DNA of 64,000 nt from Alistipes sp. (GTDB lineage: Bacteria; Bacteroidota; Bacteroidia; Bacteroidales; Rikenellaceae). The stretch lies in NCBI GenBank assembly GCA_017938765.1, contig JAGBAX010000003.1:124001-188000 (forward strand), in the 5' to 3' direction. The notes under the pieces were generated by a model. That model did no database searches, had not been told where the DNA came from, and was given only the letters and a program-made list of their open reading frames with translations. Positions 1 through 8,174 of this stretch are shown here, piece by piece; position 1 is the stretch's first letter, and the number at the start of each line of letters is the position of its first letter. Made by a program: the position numbers and the translations under genes.

Positions 1-265
1 CATAGAAGCCATTTGCCGCGCCCTTAACATAGTAGCGATACTCCGCTGTAGCCATACCAAAGTAGAAGTGGCGCGAGTTTACGCGCTTCCAAGGCGAAAA
101 GGTAGCCTCAAAGTTCAGCGTAGAGTGTGGCGCAACGACAGCCTCCACCTGCGGATTAACAATACCAATAAGCGCATAAAGGGCGTTGAGCTTTGCATAT
201 ACCTGCGCCTGAGCCCCACCAGTCATTATAGTAACTGCAAAGAGTATTGATAGTATCCGTTTCAC
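1..265 (-). CDS. DUF3575-family outer-membrane-associated protein (partial)
   Basis: This gene runs off the left edge; only the first 88 codons are present. It starts at a GTG (263-265) and opens with a clear signal peptide (MKRILSILFAV...GGAQA), so export is expected. The mature part continues with an alternating hydrophobic pattern (YAKLNALYALIGIVNPQVE, then LNFEATFSPWKR), which resembles the N-terminus of Bacteroidales DUF3575 proteins, small beta-barrel-like proteins often found near fimbrial genes. The GTG start is preferred because the only later methionines lie inside or beyond the signal peptide. A TATCTTTG box lies 4 nt before the start, so the message may be leaderless. The family call is a reading of the pattern; function is unknown. 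Confidence 0.6.
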   Translation of the reverse strand, partial: MKRILSILFAVTIMTGGAQAQVYAKLNALYALIGIVNPQVEAVVAPHSTLNFEATFSPWKRVNSRHFYFGMATAEYRYYVKGAANGFY

Positions 266-277
266 GCCACAAAGATA
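266..277 (-). promoter_or_regulatory. -7 promoter box for the DUF3575 gene
   Basis: On the minus strand TATCTTTG (270-277) matches the Bacteroidota TAnnTTTG -7 element and is preceded by a T-rich stretch. Only 4 nt separate it from the GTG start, which would put the transcription start at or next to the start codon. Confidence 0.55.
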
Positions 278-486
278 GCATAAAAAGTATAAAATAAATA
301 AAAAAAGCGAGAGAAAAGAGTGGTCGGGGGTTCGGTGTGCAAACAGAAAATAAACAGAAAGATGTGTAAAACATTATCGAAGATAAGAATTAACTCCCCA
401 CGACCACCCTCTGCCCACACAATTGCAACATCTGTGCCGAAAAAACTACAAAAAAGACTATTTACAGCAAAGATTTGCAAAAATTG

Positions 487-517
487 TTTGCCAATTGAAG
501 AAATTTCATTACCTTTG
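487..517 (+). promoter_or_regulatory. rpmE2 promoter
   Basis: TTTG (487-490), 19 bp spacer, TACCTTTG (510-517) is a full match to the Bacteroides -33/-7 promoter. It predicts a leader of about 70 nt before rpmE2. The rest of the gap 266-592 holds nothing else I can name. Confidence 0.8.
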
Positions 518-592
518 CGCCGCAGAGAAGAGTGTATGCTCTCTTTATGGGAGATAACTGTCTTCTATAACTTAATTAAAAACACAAACAAG

Positions 593-856
593 ATGAAAAA
601 GGGAATTCATCCAGAGAATTATCGTTTAGTGGCGTTTAAGGATATGTCTAACGACCACGTGTTTTTGTGCAGGTCCGCCGTTTCGACAAAGGAGACCATC
701 GAGGTGAACGGCGAAACCTATCCCGTGTATAAGATGGAAATCTCCAACACATCTCACCCATTCTACACTGGTAAGATTAAGTTGGTAGATACCGCTGGTC
801 GCGTTGATAAGTTTATGAGCCGTTACGCAAAGCGCTACGATAAGAAGAACAAGTAA
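593..856 (+). CDS. rpmE2: 50S ribosomal protein L31 type B
   Basis: An 87-residue ribosomal protein of the large subunit, located at the subunit bridge. The start MKKGIHPENYRLVAFKDMS and the segment SHPFYTGKIKLVDTAGRVDKF are typical of L31. It lacks the four-cysteine zinc site of the type A (C+) form and carries only a single Cys, so it belongs to the zinc-independent type B class. An upstream in-frame extension to 320 is open but has no ribosomal similarity and contains the promoter, so ATG 593 is used. The gene stands alone between its own promoter and a terminator. Confidence 0.95.
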   Translation: MKKGIHPENYRLVAFKDMSNDHVFLCRSAVSTKETIEVNGETYPVYKMEISNTSHPFYTGKIKLVDTAGRVDKFMSRYAKRYDKKNK

Positions 857-874
857 AAAATTGTTCTTGGAGAG

Positions 875-900
875 ATAGCAGTCCTAAGGGGCTGCTATTT
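875..900. terminator. Bidirectional intrinsic terminator
   Basis: A 10-bp stem ATAGCAGTCC / GGGCTGCTAT with loop TAAG (875-898) is followed by T-rich sequence on plus. It separates convergent rpmE2 and the comEC-like gene and can serve both strands. Confidence 0.8.
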
Positions 901-2343
901 TTATTTTCTCTTCTCCCACCTAATCCCAAGGCTTAGCAGAACAAGCAGAGCCAAAAGAGTGTAGCACAGAGTCATTACACTATTATCCACCCTATACTCT
1001 GCATAGCCAAAGCCAGTAGAGACAAACCACTCAACAATACTATTCTGAACTGTTCCGCACCACGCGGCACTCTGTGCAGTAATACGAGCGACAGCCTCCG
1101 GCAGAACAAGGGCTGCAATATTACACACAATAATAACTTGAGATGTTACCAAAGCCAGTGGCGTAACGACAATACTAAGTAGAGACACCACGCCAAAGCT
1201 ATTAGATACAAGCGGTGCAGTAGATACAACGCACGCCGTAGAGATTGCCAACGCATCAACAATACCTCCAACAAAACCCCGACAATGTACTGCGCTGATA
1301 ATTGGTCGCGCGATAAATAGTATCGCCATAACAGCCACAAAGGAGAGCTCAAAGCTCAGTTCAAAGAGCATATATGGGTCAAAGGCGAGCATTATAAATG
1401 CCGTTGCGCAGAGTGAGTTTTCAGGCAGGTGGCGACTCTTTGCAATATAGGAGAGTTGCAGCACAGAGAACATTATCGCCGCACGAATAGCGCTTGTAGG
1501 GTATCCACACAGCGCTACATATACCCACACCATAGCCACCACAGCCACTGCGCGGATGATATTTCCACGCCACAGATATGCCAACGGGAAGAGTAGCATA
1601 TTGAGTAGCACAAAGACCAATCCCACATGCAGTCCAGAGACGGCCAGCAGGTGCGAAGCTCCACTGAGCGAGTACTCCTTTGCCAGCTCCGTTCCCGAAA
1701 TTGTGCGCGTACCAAGAGTTACCGACAGTGCCACATCTCGCCCTGCGCTCTGAGGCGTAAGGCCCTTAAGTCGCTCAACAGCGCGGCTATGTAGGCTCTT
1801 TGTCGGCGCAGGTGTATGGCTCACAATGGCTCCCCTGTGAACAGTCACTCGTCCAGAGTATCCCTGCCGAGCCATTGAGCGCGAATAGTCACTCCCCACA
1901 GGCGTAAAAGGTCTCACACGACCGTAAAACTCAACCACGTCTCCCTGTCGCAAGAGAGTAAGCGAGTCGGTAGTAAGGCGTACACGAGCCCGACATATAT
2001 CCCCTTGACACATAAGAACATTGGCAGCGCAAGTGCTAAAACGGCCATAATCTATACCCTCATCTGTAACCTCTACAATAAGCTTTAACCGCTGATTATG
2101 TGGCAAAATATCAAAAGAGTGTACAGTATATATAAAACCGCCAAAAGCAAACAACGCCGCAAGCACCACCACTCTATACCACCGCGCGACAACAAGAGTC
2201 ACGCCACAGAGAGCAAGCCACACCGCCCAATGCACAGCAAAGTGAGCCGATACAACAATGCCACATATCAACGCCAGCGTCAATGGCAACATAGGCATAG
2301 AGCCAAAGCGGACAACAATATTTCTGAATGAAAAATTGAACAT
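901..2343 (-). CDS. comEC: ComEC/Rec2-family membrane channel lacking the MBL domain
   Basis: An inner-membrane protein of 480 residues related to the channel that passes single-stranded DNA into the cytoplasm during transformation. Seen: several hydrophobic helices at the N-terminus, a small soluble segment (about 80-170, the DUF4131/OB-like region), then the Competence domain with HLLAVSGLHVGLVF, YPTSAIRAAIMFS and ELSFELSFVAVMAI. It ends with a helix and a basic tail, without the C-terminal metallo-beta-lactamase domain of the full-length (about 700-800 residue) proteins. ATG 2343 is chosen over a TTG five codons upstream; a later start near MPMLPLTLAL is possible. No competence pilus genes are in view, so a DNA-uptake role is family knowledge only. 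Confidence 0.85.
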   Translation of the reverse strand: MFNFSFRNIVVRFGSMPMLPLTLALICGIVVSAHFAVHWAVWLALCGVTLVVARWYRVVVLAALFAFGGFIYTVHSFDILPHNQRLKLIVEVTDEGIDYGRFSTCAANVLMCQGDICRARVRLTTDSLTLLRQGDVVEFYGRVRPFTPVGSDYSRSMARQGYSGRVTVHRGAIVSHTPAPTKSLHSRAVERLKGLTPQSAGRDVALSVTLGTRTISGTELAKEYSLSGASHLLAVSGLHVGLVFVLLNMLLFPLAYLWRGNIIRAVAVVAMVWVYVALCGYPTSAIRAAIMFSVLQLSYIAKSRHLPENSLCATAFIMLAFDPYMLFELSFELSFVAVMAILFIARPIISAVHCRGFVGGIVDALAISTACVVSTAPLVSNSFGVVSLLSIVVTPLALVTSQVIIVCNIAALVLPEAVARITAQSAAWCGTVQNSIVEWFVSTGFGYAEYRVDNSVMTLCYTLLALLVLLSLGIRWEKRK

Positions 2344-2346
2344 ATA

Positions 2347-2354
2347 CAAAATTA
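2347..2354 (-). promoter_or_regulatory. -7 box for the comEC-like gene
   Basis: TAATTTTG on the minus strand ends 3 nt before ATG 2343. If used, the mRNA is leaderless or translation starts at an internal ATG about 60 nt inside. No good -33 TTTG is seen at the usual distance, so this is tentative. Confidence 0.4.
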
Positions 2355-2396
2355 ACAAATAATTATATTGTGAAGAAAATTTATTAAAAATTCATC

Positions 2397-2404
2397 TATT
2401 TTTG
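2397..2404 (+). promoter_or_regulatory. Possible -7 box for the PepSY-like gene
   Basis: TATTTTTG fits TAnnTTTG and lies about 60 nt before ATG 2465. A -33 TTTG at 19-20 bp is not present. Confidence 0.4.
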
Positions 2405-2464
2405 CACAATATTAGCATACATACTTGCGTTAACATTTTAGAAAATAACTTAAAACTGTAAACA

Positions 2465-2899
2465 ATGAAAAGATTTATTTTGACTATTGCTGTAATGCTC
2501 GGCTTTGCTTATGTAGCAAGTGCAGACGAGCGACCAATTGAGGTATCGCAATTACCAAAGGCAGCACAGGAGTTTATCGCAAAGAACTTCAGCAATCAGC
2601 CTGTACTCTATGCCAATGTAGACCGTGAGATACTGGATACAGATTACCAGGTACGCCTTGAGGATGGAACAAAGATAGAGTTTAACGGCAGCGGACAGTG
2701 GACAGAGATATCCAACAAGCGCACAGGTATCCCACATAGCATAATTCCAAAGAAACTTATTGAGTATGTGGGCAAACAGTACCCAGAGGCGCACTTCCTC
2801 AGTATTGAGCGCGACAGCCGCGACTACGAGATTAAACTCTCTAACGGCATCGAGCTGACCTTCACCCTTGACGGTAAACTCATCGGCTTTGACGATTAA
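2465..2899 (+). CDS. Periplasmic PepSY-like (DUF2874) protein
   Basis: A 144-residue exported protein with a signal peptide (MKRFILTIAVMLGFAYVASA). Two similar halves follow, each starting with an amphipathic helix that reads LPKAAQEFIAKNF or IPKKLIEYVGKQYP, then strands of the form YQVRLEDGTKIEFNGSGQW and YEIKLSNGIELTFTLDG. This is the pattern of the BLIP-like/PepSY-like fold common in Bacteroidales periplasmic proteins. No enzyme residues are apparent; such proteins are thought to bind peptides or inhibit proteases. It is monocistronic and ends just before a cloverleaf repeat. Confidence 0.75.
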   Translation: MKRFILTIAVMLGFAYVASADERPIEVSQLPKAAQEFIAKNFSNQPVLYANVDREILDTDYQVRLEDGTKIEFNGSGQWTEISNKRTGIPHSIIPKKLIEYVGKQYPEAHFLSIERDSRDYEIKLSNGIELTFTLDGKLIGFDD

Positions 2900-2910
2900 C
2901 GCTGATGGCT

Positions 2911-3100
2911 GTACCGAAGCTTTTTGAAAAAAGCTTCACCAAAAACTTTATGAAAAACTTCGTTTTTCTTCCGTGCTGATGCGGATTTAGGATAGCCTTA
3001 CAGCTATTACGACAAAAAATAGAGCCATTCACTTTCAAGCAAGCTTGAGTGAGGCTCTATTTTTTTGTCGTACTCTCTGCGAGAGTTTTCCTAAATCCGA
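2911..3100 (+). repeat. Cloverleaf dispersed repeat, copy 1
   Basis: One of three related 190-200 bp elements (others at 8710 and 57370). Parts in order: hairpin 2916-2937 (perfect 10-bp arms); hairpin 2952-2968 (GAAAAAC/GTTTTTC); outer stem CGGATTTAGGA 2982-2992 with TCCTAAATCCG 3089-3099; inside it a small hairpin 2992-3007 (ATAGC/GCTAT), a long central hairpin 3009-3071 with the conserved apex TTTCAAGC..GCTTGA, and a small hairpin 3072-3086 (ACTCTC/GAGAGT). The T-run on the 3' side of the central arm may also stop transcription. It directly follows a stop codon, between convergent genes. Confidence 0.85.
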
Positions 3101-3120
3101 ACATCAATCAGCATACCGCA

Positions 3121-3246
3121 TTTTGTCGTCAGAGCGGGGCAGGTACGGTGCATCGTGAAAAAAAGTAGTGGCGGATAGTACTAAAAGGTACAGCCGCCAC
3201 TACTTTTTAAGGGATGTGCCGTAGATGCCCCGCTATCACGACAAAA
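3121..3246. terminator. Large imperfect palindrome, probable bidirectional terminator
   Basis: TTTTGTCGT (3121-3129) pairs with ACGACAAAA (3238-3246); AGCGGGGC pairs with GCCCCGCT; the inner 15-bp stem 3160-3174 / 3194-3208 (AAAAAGTAGTGGCGG with its complement) is perfect and ends in T5. It abuts the stop codon of the minus-strand gene at 3247. The size, about 125 bp, is well beyond an ordinary terminator. Confidence 0.75.
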
Positions 3247-4635
3247 TTAGAATAGGTAGCCGGTATTGATATAGAAAGCCCCCTTACCATCCTGCTTACG
3301 ATACTTTCCAACAGGCATACCGTACTCAAAAGCGACGATGAAGTTCTGATTCATAATAAAGCGAAGGCCTAAACCAGCGGTGATATGTGGCAGATCCTTA
3401 GGCTGACCCTTTGCCATATACTCCTCATACTCAGCACGATACTTATCCTCACCCTTGAAGGTCATATCATACCCGCGAGTGACATACGTTCCATCGCTAA
3501 AGAGGTTAAGACCAAAGGCTATATTCTGCTTCCAGAGTGTGAAGTTTACAAATCGCCAGCGGATTTCGGCGTTATAGGATGCCATATCAAGACCATTTAC
3601 GCGGTTACGCATAATACCACGAACAGTGCGATAGCCACCCATACCGTCGCGGTCATACTGCGGACCCATAGTCGTTAGATATGGGTTTACGTAGTATGGG
3701 GAGTTACTGCCGATACTACCCTCATAATTAAGGCGATAGGCGATAGTAAGTATATCGTTCTTAACCACAGGGATATAGTGGCGGAAGGTTACTGAGTAGC
3801 GGTAGTAAGGGTTTGTTGTTCCGAGCCACTTAGGGGCAAGGATAAGGTGTGCCTCTGCCCAGATGCCGCGTGACGGTGCGCCCTCCTTATCGCGGGTATC
3901 AAAGAGCAGACCTGCGCGAATAGTGCTATTAAGACCTCCATCAGCCTCACTATCAGAGATTAGTCCCCACTCGCGATACTGCTCGTAGAGGGTCTTCTCT
4001 GTATCTGGGAACATCTTATAGTCTGCCTTATTCTTGTTAATCTTCTCGCGGTTGATAGTCCCCTGCTTGAAGTAGCTGAAGTGGTAGCCTGCCTCCCAGA
4101 AGAGCTTATTTTTCCAAATATTACCGACAAAATCGCTCTTAAAGAGAATTGCAAGGCGGTTAATACGGTACTTTGGAGTGTAGATATACATATTCTGATT
4201 GCTCTTATCCTTTCCTGCAGCAACCTTCTCGTGGTCAAAGTAGGACATATAACCATTAAAGCCATAAAAGTCCATTGCCTTATCGTTATAGATAGTAAGA
4301 GCTGACGACCAGCGAACACCAGGGATAAGGAAGCGGTTGTCGTAAGAGACAATATACTGCTGAGAGCCCTTTGTAAAGAATGAACCCTCAATATACCACT
4401 GCTGACGGGTATTTGGATATGTGCTACCGTCGCCAAAGTCGTAGATATTGAGCAGTGCGCCGAGCTGGAAGCCCTTATCGGCATCAAAGGCTACGGCAGG
4501 CAGCGGGCCGAAGTTATAGCCCTTCTTTACAATCTCCTTTTTAGACTCTGTAGTAGTCTGACTCTTTTTCTCTTTTGCCTGCACTGCAACCGCACCAAAG
4601 CAGAGCAGAAGGGCAAGAATAACGATTCTCTTCAT
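3247..4635 (-). CDS. BamA/TamA-like outer-membrane barrel protein (DUF5982-type N-terminus)
   Basis: A 462-residue exported protein: signal peptide (MKRIVILALLLCFGAVAVQA), a short charged linker, then YNFGPLPAVAFDADKGFQLGA and a series of amphipathic beta strands rich in aromatic residues, ending with a C-terminal strand YINTGYLF whose last residue is Phe, as in barrels inserted by BAM. No POTRA domains fit in the short N-terminus, so it is an Omp85-like barrel alone. Such proteins are annotated as surface antigen D15/BamA family; the substrate is unknown. It is the last gene of a minus-strand operon, one base after the acyltransferase gene. Confidence 0.75.
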   Translation of the reverse strand: MKRIVILALLLCFGAVAVQAKEKKSQTTTESKKEIVKKGYNFGPLPAVAFDADKGFQLGALLNIYDFGDGSTYPNTRQQWYIEGSFFTKGSQQYIVSYDNRFLIPGVRWSSALTIYNDKAMDFYGFNGYMSYFDHEKVAAGKDKSNQNMYIYTPKYRINRLAILFKSDFVGNIWKNKLFWEAGYHFSYFKQGTINREKINKNKADYKMFPDTEKTLYEQYREWGLISDSEADGGLNSTIRAGLLFDTRDKEGAPSRGIWAEAHLILAPKWLGTTNPYYRYSVTFRHYIPVVKNDILTIAYRLNYEGSIGSNSPYYVNPYLTTMGPQYDRDGMGGYRTVRGIMRNRVNGLDMASYNAEIRWRFVNFTLWKQNIAFGLNLFSDGTYVTRGYDMTFKGEDKYRAEYEEYMAKGQPKDLPHITAGLGLRFIMNQNFIVAFEYGMPVGKYRKQDGKGAFYINTGYLF

Positions 4636-4636
4636 A

Positions 4637-5965
4637 TTATTTAGTTAGTATTATTTCTCTAATTTCACGATAAATAGCTCGCAAACGACTGTTAGCCAAC
4701 AGTTTAATATCTGACACGCCGAGTCGTAGCAGTCGCCAAGTCTCGTGCGCCACGATAGGTGCTGGTAGCAGAGCGAGGGTCACTGGCAGAGCCCACTGCC
4801 AAGGCAGAACAGCGTACGCCACAGCGGAGTAGATAATCATCAGCAGTGGCCAAACAAACAGGTTTACAAGATATCGGACAGAGTTGCGGAAGGCGTAATC
4901 GCGCAACTTAGTGAAGATAAAACTGCACAGTATATTTATAGGTAGCGTAAGCACAGAGACTGGTATGCAGTATGGCAGAGCCACGAGCGCAAAGAGAGTC
5001 TTGAGCACTCGCGAGAGCACTGGATACTTTACCGACACAGAGGCGAGGCTTATTCGCTGGCTCTTGCGCATCACAGAGGCTGAATTTCCAAGTTCCATAA
5101 GGCGCGCTGCCCTATCGGGGTCGTTCTGCCGAAGCTCTGCAATCTCCCTTACGGTGGTATTGTTTGCCTCAAAGTGCAAATCGAGCGGATGTTGTCGGCG
5201 AGCCGACACTGCACTCATACGGCGCACCTGACCCTTAACAACGGCGGCACAAATCTCGTATGTAGCGTCGTAGTTCTCGTCATTAGGGATGTAGAAGATG
5301 GTGTTTTTCATTCGCTCTGTAAGCACATCCTTCATCTCAACCATCTGCTCGGCTGCCTTCTGGTCGCTATGCGCGGCGATAAACTCGCCCACATTTATCG
5401 GGTCGCCAATCTGTACGCGAACAGTAGAACGGAAGCGGAAGAAGTTGCCATAACGAAGCCCCACAGGGACGATATAGAGTGGCATATCGGGCATCATCTC
5501 CTGTGCTTGAAAGGCGATGCGGAAGATACCCTTTGACAGCGGCAGTGACGAGTATTTTGCCTGATGCGTACCCTCTGGAAAGATGCAGAACGGGATTTTG
5601 TCGCGAAGTACATCTACAGCCTTCTCAAAGGTTTCGTTATTCTTCTTAACCTCATCATAGCCGTCGCGGATACGCATAATAGGCATAATCTTGAGCCATG
5701 TGAGAATCTTTGCTAACTTAGGATTACGGAAGATATCTGCGCGGGCAACAAAGACCTTTGGACGGCGATCCATAGCAAGCAATACAAGGGCGTCCATAAG
5801 GGCATTTGTGTGGTTTACGGCATATATTACCGCTCCATCCTGCGGAATCTTCTCGCGACCAACATACCTCACATTGCGATACGAGAGGCGTAGAACAAAG
5901 TCTACATAGTATCGCAAGAGGTTGTAGAGGTGGTCGTTATCCTGTATTTTACGCTCTTTTCGCAT
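4637..5965 (-). CDS. PlsC-type 1-acylglycerol-3-phosphate acyltransferase
   Basis: A membrane-associated 442-residue acyltransferase that moves fatty acyl groups onto glycerol phosphate backbones in phospholipid synthesis. Seen: the catalytic block I as NHTNALMD near residue 51 (the H-x5-D form found in this subfamily rather than H-x4-D) and block III FPEGTHQAKYS near 130. The C-terminal third has paired hydrophobic helices (about 320-400), an extension absent from short PlsC proteins. It lies between the BASS transporter gene (3 bp away) and the outer-membrane barrel gene (1 bp away), so the three are cotranscribed. Which acyl acceptor it uses cannot be told. Confidence 0.85.
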   Translation of the reverse strand: MRKERKIQDNDHLYNLLRYYVDFVLRLSYRNVRYVGREKIPQDGAVIYAVNHTNALMDALVLLAMDRRPKVFVARADIFRNPKLAKILTWLKIMPIMRIRDGYDEVKKNNETFEKAVDVLRDKIPFCIFPEGTHQAKYSSLPLSKGIFRIAFQAQEMMPDMPLYIVPVGLRYGNFFRFRSTVRVQIGDPINVGEFIAAHSDQKAAEQMVEMKDVLTERMKNTIFYIPNDENYDATYEICAAVVKGQVRRMSAVSARRQHPLDLHFEANNTTVREIAELRQNDPDRAARLMELGNSASVMRKSQRISLASVSVKYPVLSRVLKTLFALVALPYCIPVSVLTLPINILCSFIFTKLRDYAFRNSVRYLVNLFVWPLLMIIYSAVAYAVLPWQWALPVTLALLPAPIVAHETWRLLRLGVSDIKLLANSRLRAIYREIREIILTK

Positions 5966-5968
5966 AAT

Positions 5969-6922
5969 CTACTCTGTAATTGGTTTGCGGCGGAAGAAGT
6001 ATGCCACCGTGAGGCCAGAAACAATATGCCAGATACCCCACCAAGCTGTCACAATCAGCATACCGCCATAGTGTCCGTGCCAAATCTCTGGCGGGAAGAT
6101 AGCGGGGTTAAAGAGCAATATAAGTCCCAAGCCAGAGTTCTGAATGCCGACCTCAATAGTGAGCGAGCGGCAATCCTTCAAAGGCAGCTTTGATAATCGG
6201 CCACCGAAATATCCTGTAGCGAGCGCGCAGGCATTATGCAAAAGGACAATAAAGAAGATATAGAAGATATTATCTACAATAATCTGGAAGTTCTGCGAGA
6301 AGGATGCTATAACCATTCCGATAAAGAGCAGAATAGAGACCACCTGCGCAGGCTTAGTAATCCTCTTTGTGGCATTAGGGAAGTACTTTGCAAAGACAAG
6401 ACCCAGCACAATAGGCACACCGAGCAGCAGCAGAATCTGCTCAAGCATAGGCCAGAACGGAATAACAAGCACTGGAATATCGTTATGCACAGTGGCAAAG
6501 TGGCTGTAGAGATTACCCCAAACAAAGAAGTTGAGCGGGGTGATTATCGGAGCAAAAGCCGTAGAGATAGCCGTCATAGATACGCTCAACTCCACATTAC
6601 CCTTTGACAGTGACGAGATAAAGTTAGATATGTTACCACCTGGACAGCAGGCAACAAGTATCATACCCAGAGCGACCATCGGCGTGATAAATGGATTAAG
6701 CACCAACGCCACAGCAAAAGTGACAGCCGGAAGAGCAACCCACTGCAAGAGAATACCGACAATTACTGATTTAGGTTTCTTAAATACATCCCTAAATGTC
6801 TCTGTCTTAATGCCCAGCGCCACGCCGAACATCACAAAGGCCAGGATAATATTTACAATCATCATACCTCCCTGGCCGAAGTTGATTGTAAGACTGCTTA
6901 AAGACTCTAATTGTTCTCTCAT
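5969..6922 (-). CDS. Bile acid:sodium symporter (BASS) family transporter
   Basis: A polytopic inner-membrane protein of 317 residues. Hydrophobic segments run the full length, with family landmarks: MVALGMILVACCPGGNISN (the CPGG.SN loop), the following SKGNVELSVSMTAIST, and EVGIQNSGLGLILL (ExGxQN), which line the sodium and substrate site in BASS proteins. Bacterial members carry organic anions; bile acids need not be the substrate. It heads the three-gene minus operon 6922-3247. A TATATTTG box on minus at 7041-7048 could be its promoter, giving a leader of about 115 nt. Confidence 0.85.
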   Translation of the reverse strand: MREQLESLSSLTINFGQGGMMIVNIILAFVMFGVALGIKTETFRDVFKKPKSVIVGILLQWVALPAVTFAVALVLNPFITPMVALGMILVACCPGGNISNFISSLSKGNVELSVSMTAISTAFAPIITPLNFFVWGNLYSHFATVHNDIPVLVIPFWPMLEQILLLLGVPIVLGLVFAKYFPNATKRITKPAQVVSILLFIGMVIASFSQNFQIIVDNIFYIFFIVLLHNACALATGYFGGRLSKLPLKDCRSLTIEVGIQNSGLGLILLFNPAIFPPEIWHGHYGGMLIVTAWWGIWHIVSGLTVAYFFRRKPITE

Positions 6923-7242
6923 TTTAGGTATGTTCTATAAATTAGTATAAAGGTGAATCAAAGTCTGTTGCGATATCTGAGAGCAATATCGGACTGAGCA
7001 CCAACCACTAATATCACCCTCACACTATCCCAATCAGTCACAAATATAGCAATTTTTCACGATATTACACCTTTTTACACATAATTTCCGACTTTTTATG
7101 ATAAAATATCTCAAAAACAACAGCTCAGCAATATATAAGCAACACTTATAGTATCATAAAAATTTCCGATTTGACAGATTAATTTATTTGCACTATCTTT
7201 GCAATAGAAACAGGAAGTTAAACATTAAAAATTTTAGAAACT
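6923..7242. other. Divergent intergenic region, 320 bp
   Basis: AT-rich region between the BASS operon (minus) and the thioredoxin operon (plus). It holds the candidate minus -7 box at 7041-7048, a small hairpin CGATAT...ATATCG near 6991-7011 and the plus promoter at 7170-7201. No open frame with recognisable content and no riboswitch pattern that I can see. Confidence 0.6.
7170..7201 (+). promoter_or_regulatory. Promoter of the trx-ftn-dfx operon
   Basis: TTTG (7170-7173), 20 bp, TATCTTTG (7194-7201). A leader of about 38 nt follows. Confidence 0.8.
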
Positions 7243-7599
7243 ATGGCAACCATCAATCTAACCAAAGGAGGTTTTGTAAGACGAGTAGCCGATATAGATA
7301 CAATGGCTACTGATTGGAAGTTTTTGGGCGACAAGCCAGCGCTGATAGATTTTTATGCATCATGGTGCGGCCCATGTCAGCGACTGCTACCGATAGTAGA
7401 GTCTCTCTCGGAGGAGTTTGCAGGCAAGATTGACATATACAAGGTCAATGTAGACCAAGAAGAGGAGCTTGCAGCAGCATTTAACATTCGCACAATTCCC
7501 ACACTGATTTTTATACCTATGTCTGGCAAGCCAGAGCGCGAGGTGGGAGCAAAGAGCGAGAGTGAGCTACGCGAAAAGCTAAACAACTTACTTAAATAA
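7243..7599 (+). CDS. trxA: Thioredoxin
   Basis: A cytoplasmic 118-residue dithiol oxidoreductase. The active site WCGPC is at 41-45, the cis-proline segment RTIPTLI near 84, and the fold is complete. It has no signal peptide or lipobox. It is followed at 23 bp by ferritin and then desulfoferrodoxin, all behind one promoter, which suggests a joint role in oxygen and peroxide stress of an anaerobe. Regulation by an OxyR- or PerR-like protein is plausible but no operator was identified. Confidence 0.93.
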   Translation: MATINLTKGGFVRRVADIDTMATDWKFLGDKPALIDFYASWCGPCQRLLPIVESLSEEFAGKIDIYKVNVDQEEELAAAFNIRTIPTLIFIPMSGKPEREVGAKSESELREKLNNLLK

Positions 7600-7622
7600 C
7601 AACAACTTAAAACTATACGACT

Positions 7623-8147
7623 ATGATTAGCACAAAACTTCATGCAGCAATTAACGACCAGATTAACGCTGAGCTATGGTCGGCATACCTCTACCTCTCT
7701 ATGTCACTTGACGCTGAGGCAAAGGGTCTGAAGGGTATAGCAAATTGGTTCTATGTTCAGTGGCTTGAGGAGCAGGACCACGCTCGCATACTGATGAACT
7801 ATCTCAACTCTCGCGACGCCAAGGTTAGCTTAAAGGCTATAGAGCCAGTGCGCACCGAGTGGAACTCCGTCCTTGAGATGTTTCAGGAGACACTGCGCCA
7901 CGAGAAGGTTGTAACGGGGCTTATCAATAACCTTGCAGCCATTGCAGCTGAGGACCGTGACTTTGCATCGTCAAATATGCTTGTATGGTTTGTCAACGAG
8001 CAGGTAGAAGAGGAGGAGTCCGCTCGCGAGATGATTTTCGCCACCGAGAGCGTTGAGGGCGACAAGTATGGAATGTATCAACTTGACAAGGAGCTTGCAA
8101 CGCGAGTATATAAGCAGGCTTCACCACTTGCAACAAGCGCAGAGTAA
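7623..8147 (+). CDS. ftnA: Bacterial non-heme ferritin
   Basis: A 174-residue iron-storage protein expected to form a 24-subunit cage. Ferroxidase ligands are visible: E17, E50 and H53 (in LEEQDHARIL), with further acidic residues in helices C and D (AAIAAEDRDF, NEQVEEEESARE). It oxidises Fe(II) and stores it as ferric mineral, limiting Fenton chemistry. It is the second gene of the thioredoxin operon. Confidence 0.95.
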   Translation: MISTKLHAAINDQINAELWSAYLYLSMSLDAEAKGLKGIANWFYVQWLEEQDHARILMNYLNSRDAKVSLKAIEPVRTEWNSVLEMFQETLRHEKVVTGLINNLAAIAAEDRDFASSNMLVWFVNEQVEEEESAREMIFATESVEGDKYGMYQLDKELATRVYKQASPLATSAE

Positions 8148-8174
8148 TAATTAACCAGTAAATATTAGAAAAAT

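Noticed and set aside
320-592. N-terminal extension of the L31 frame
   Set aside because: It includes the promoter, and the sequence is unlike any ribosomal protein; L31 starts at 593.
5174-5536. 120-codon plus-strand frame opposite the acyltransferase gene
   Set aside because: Shadow of a gene with clear PlsC motifs.
6923-7242. Riboswitch upstream of the thioredoxin or BASS operon
   Set aside because: No conserved aptamer motif seen; only a short hairpin and promoter boxes.
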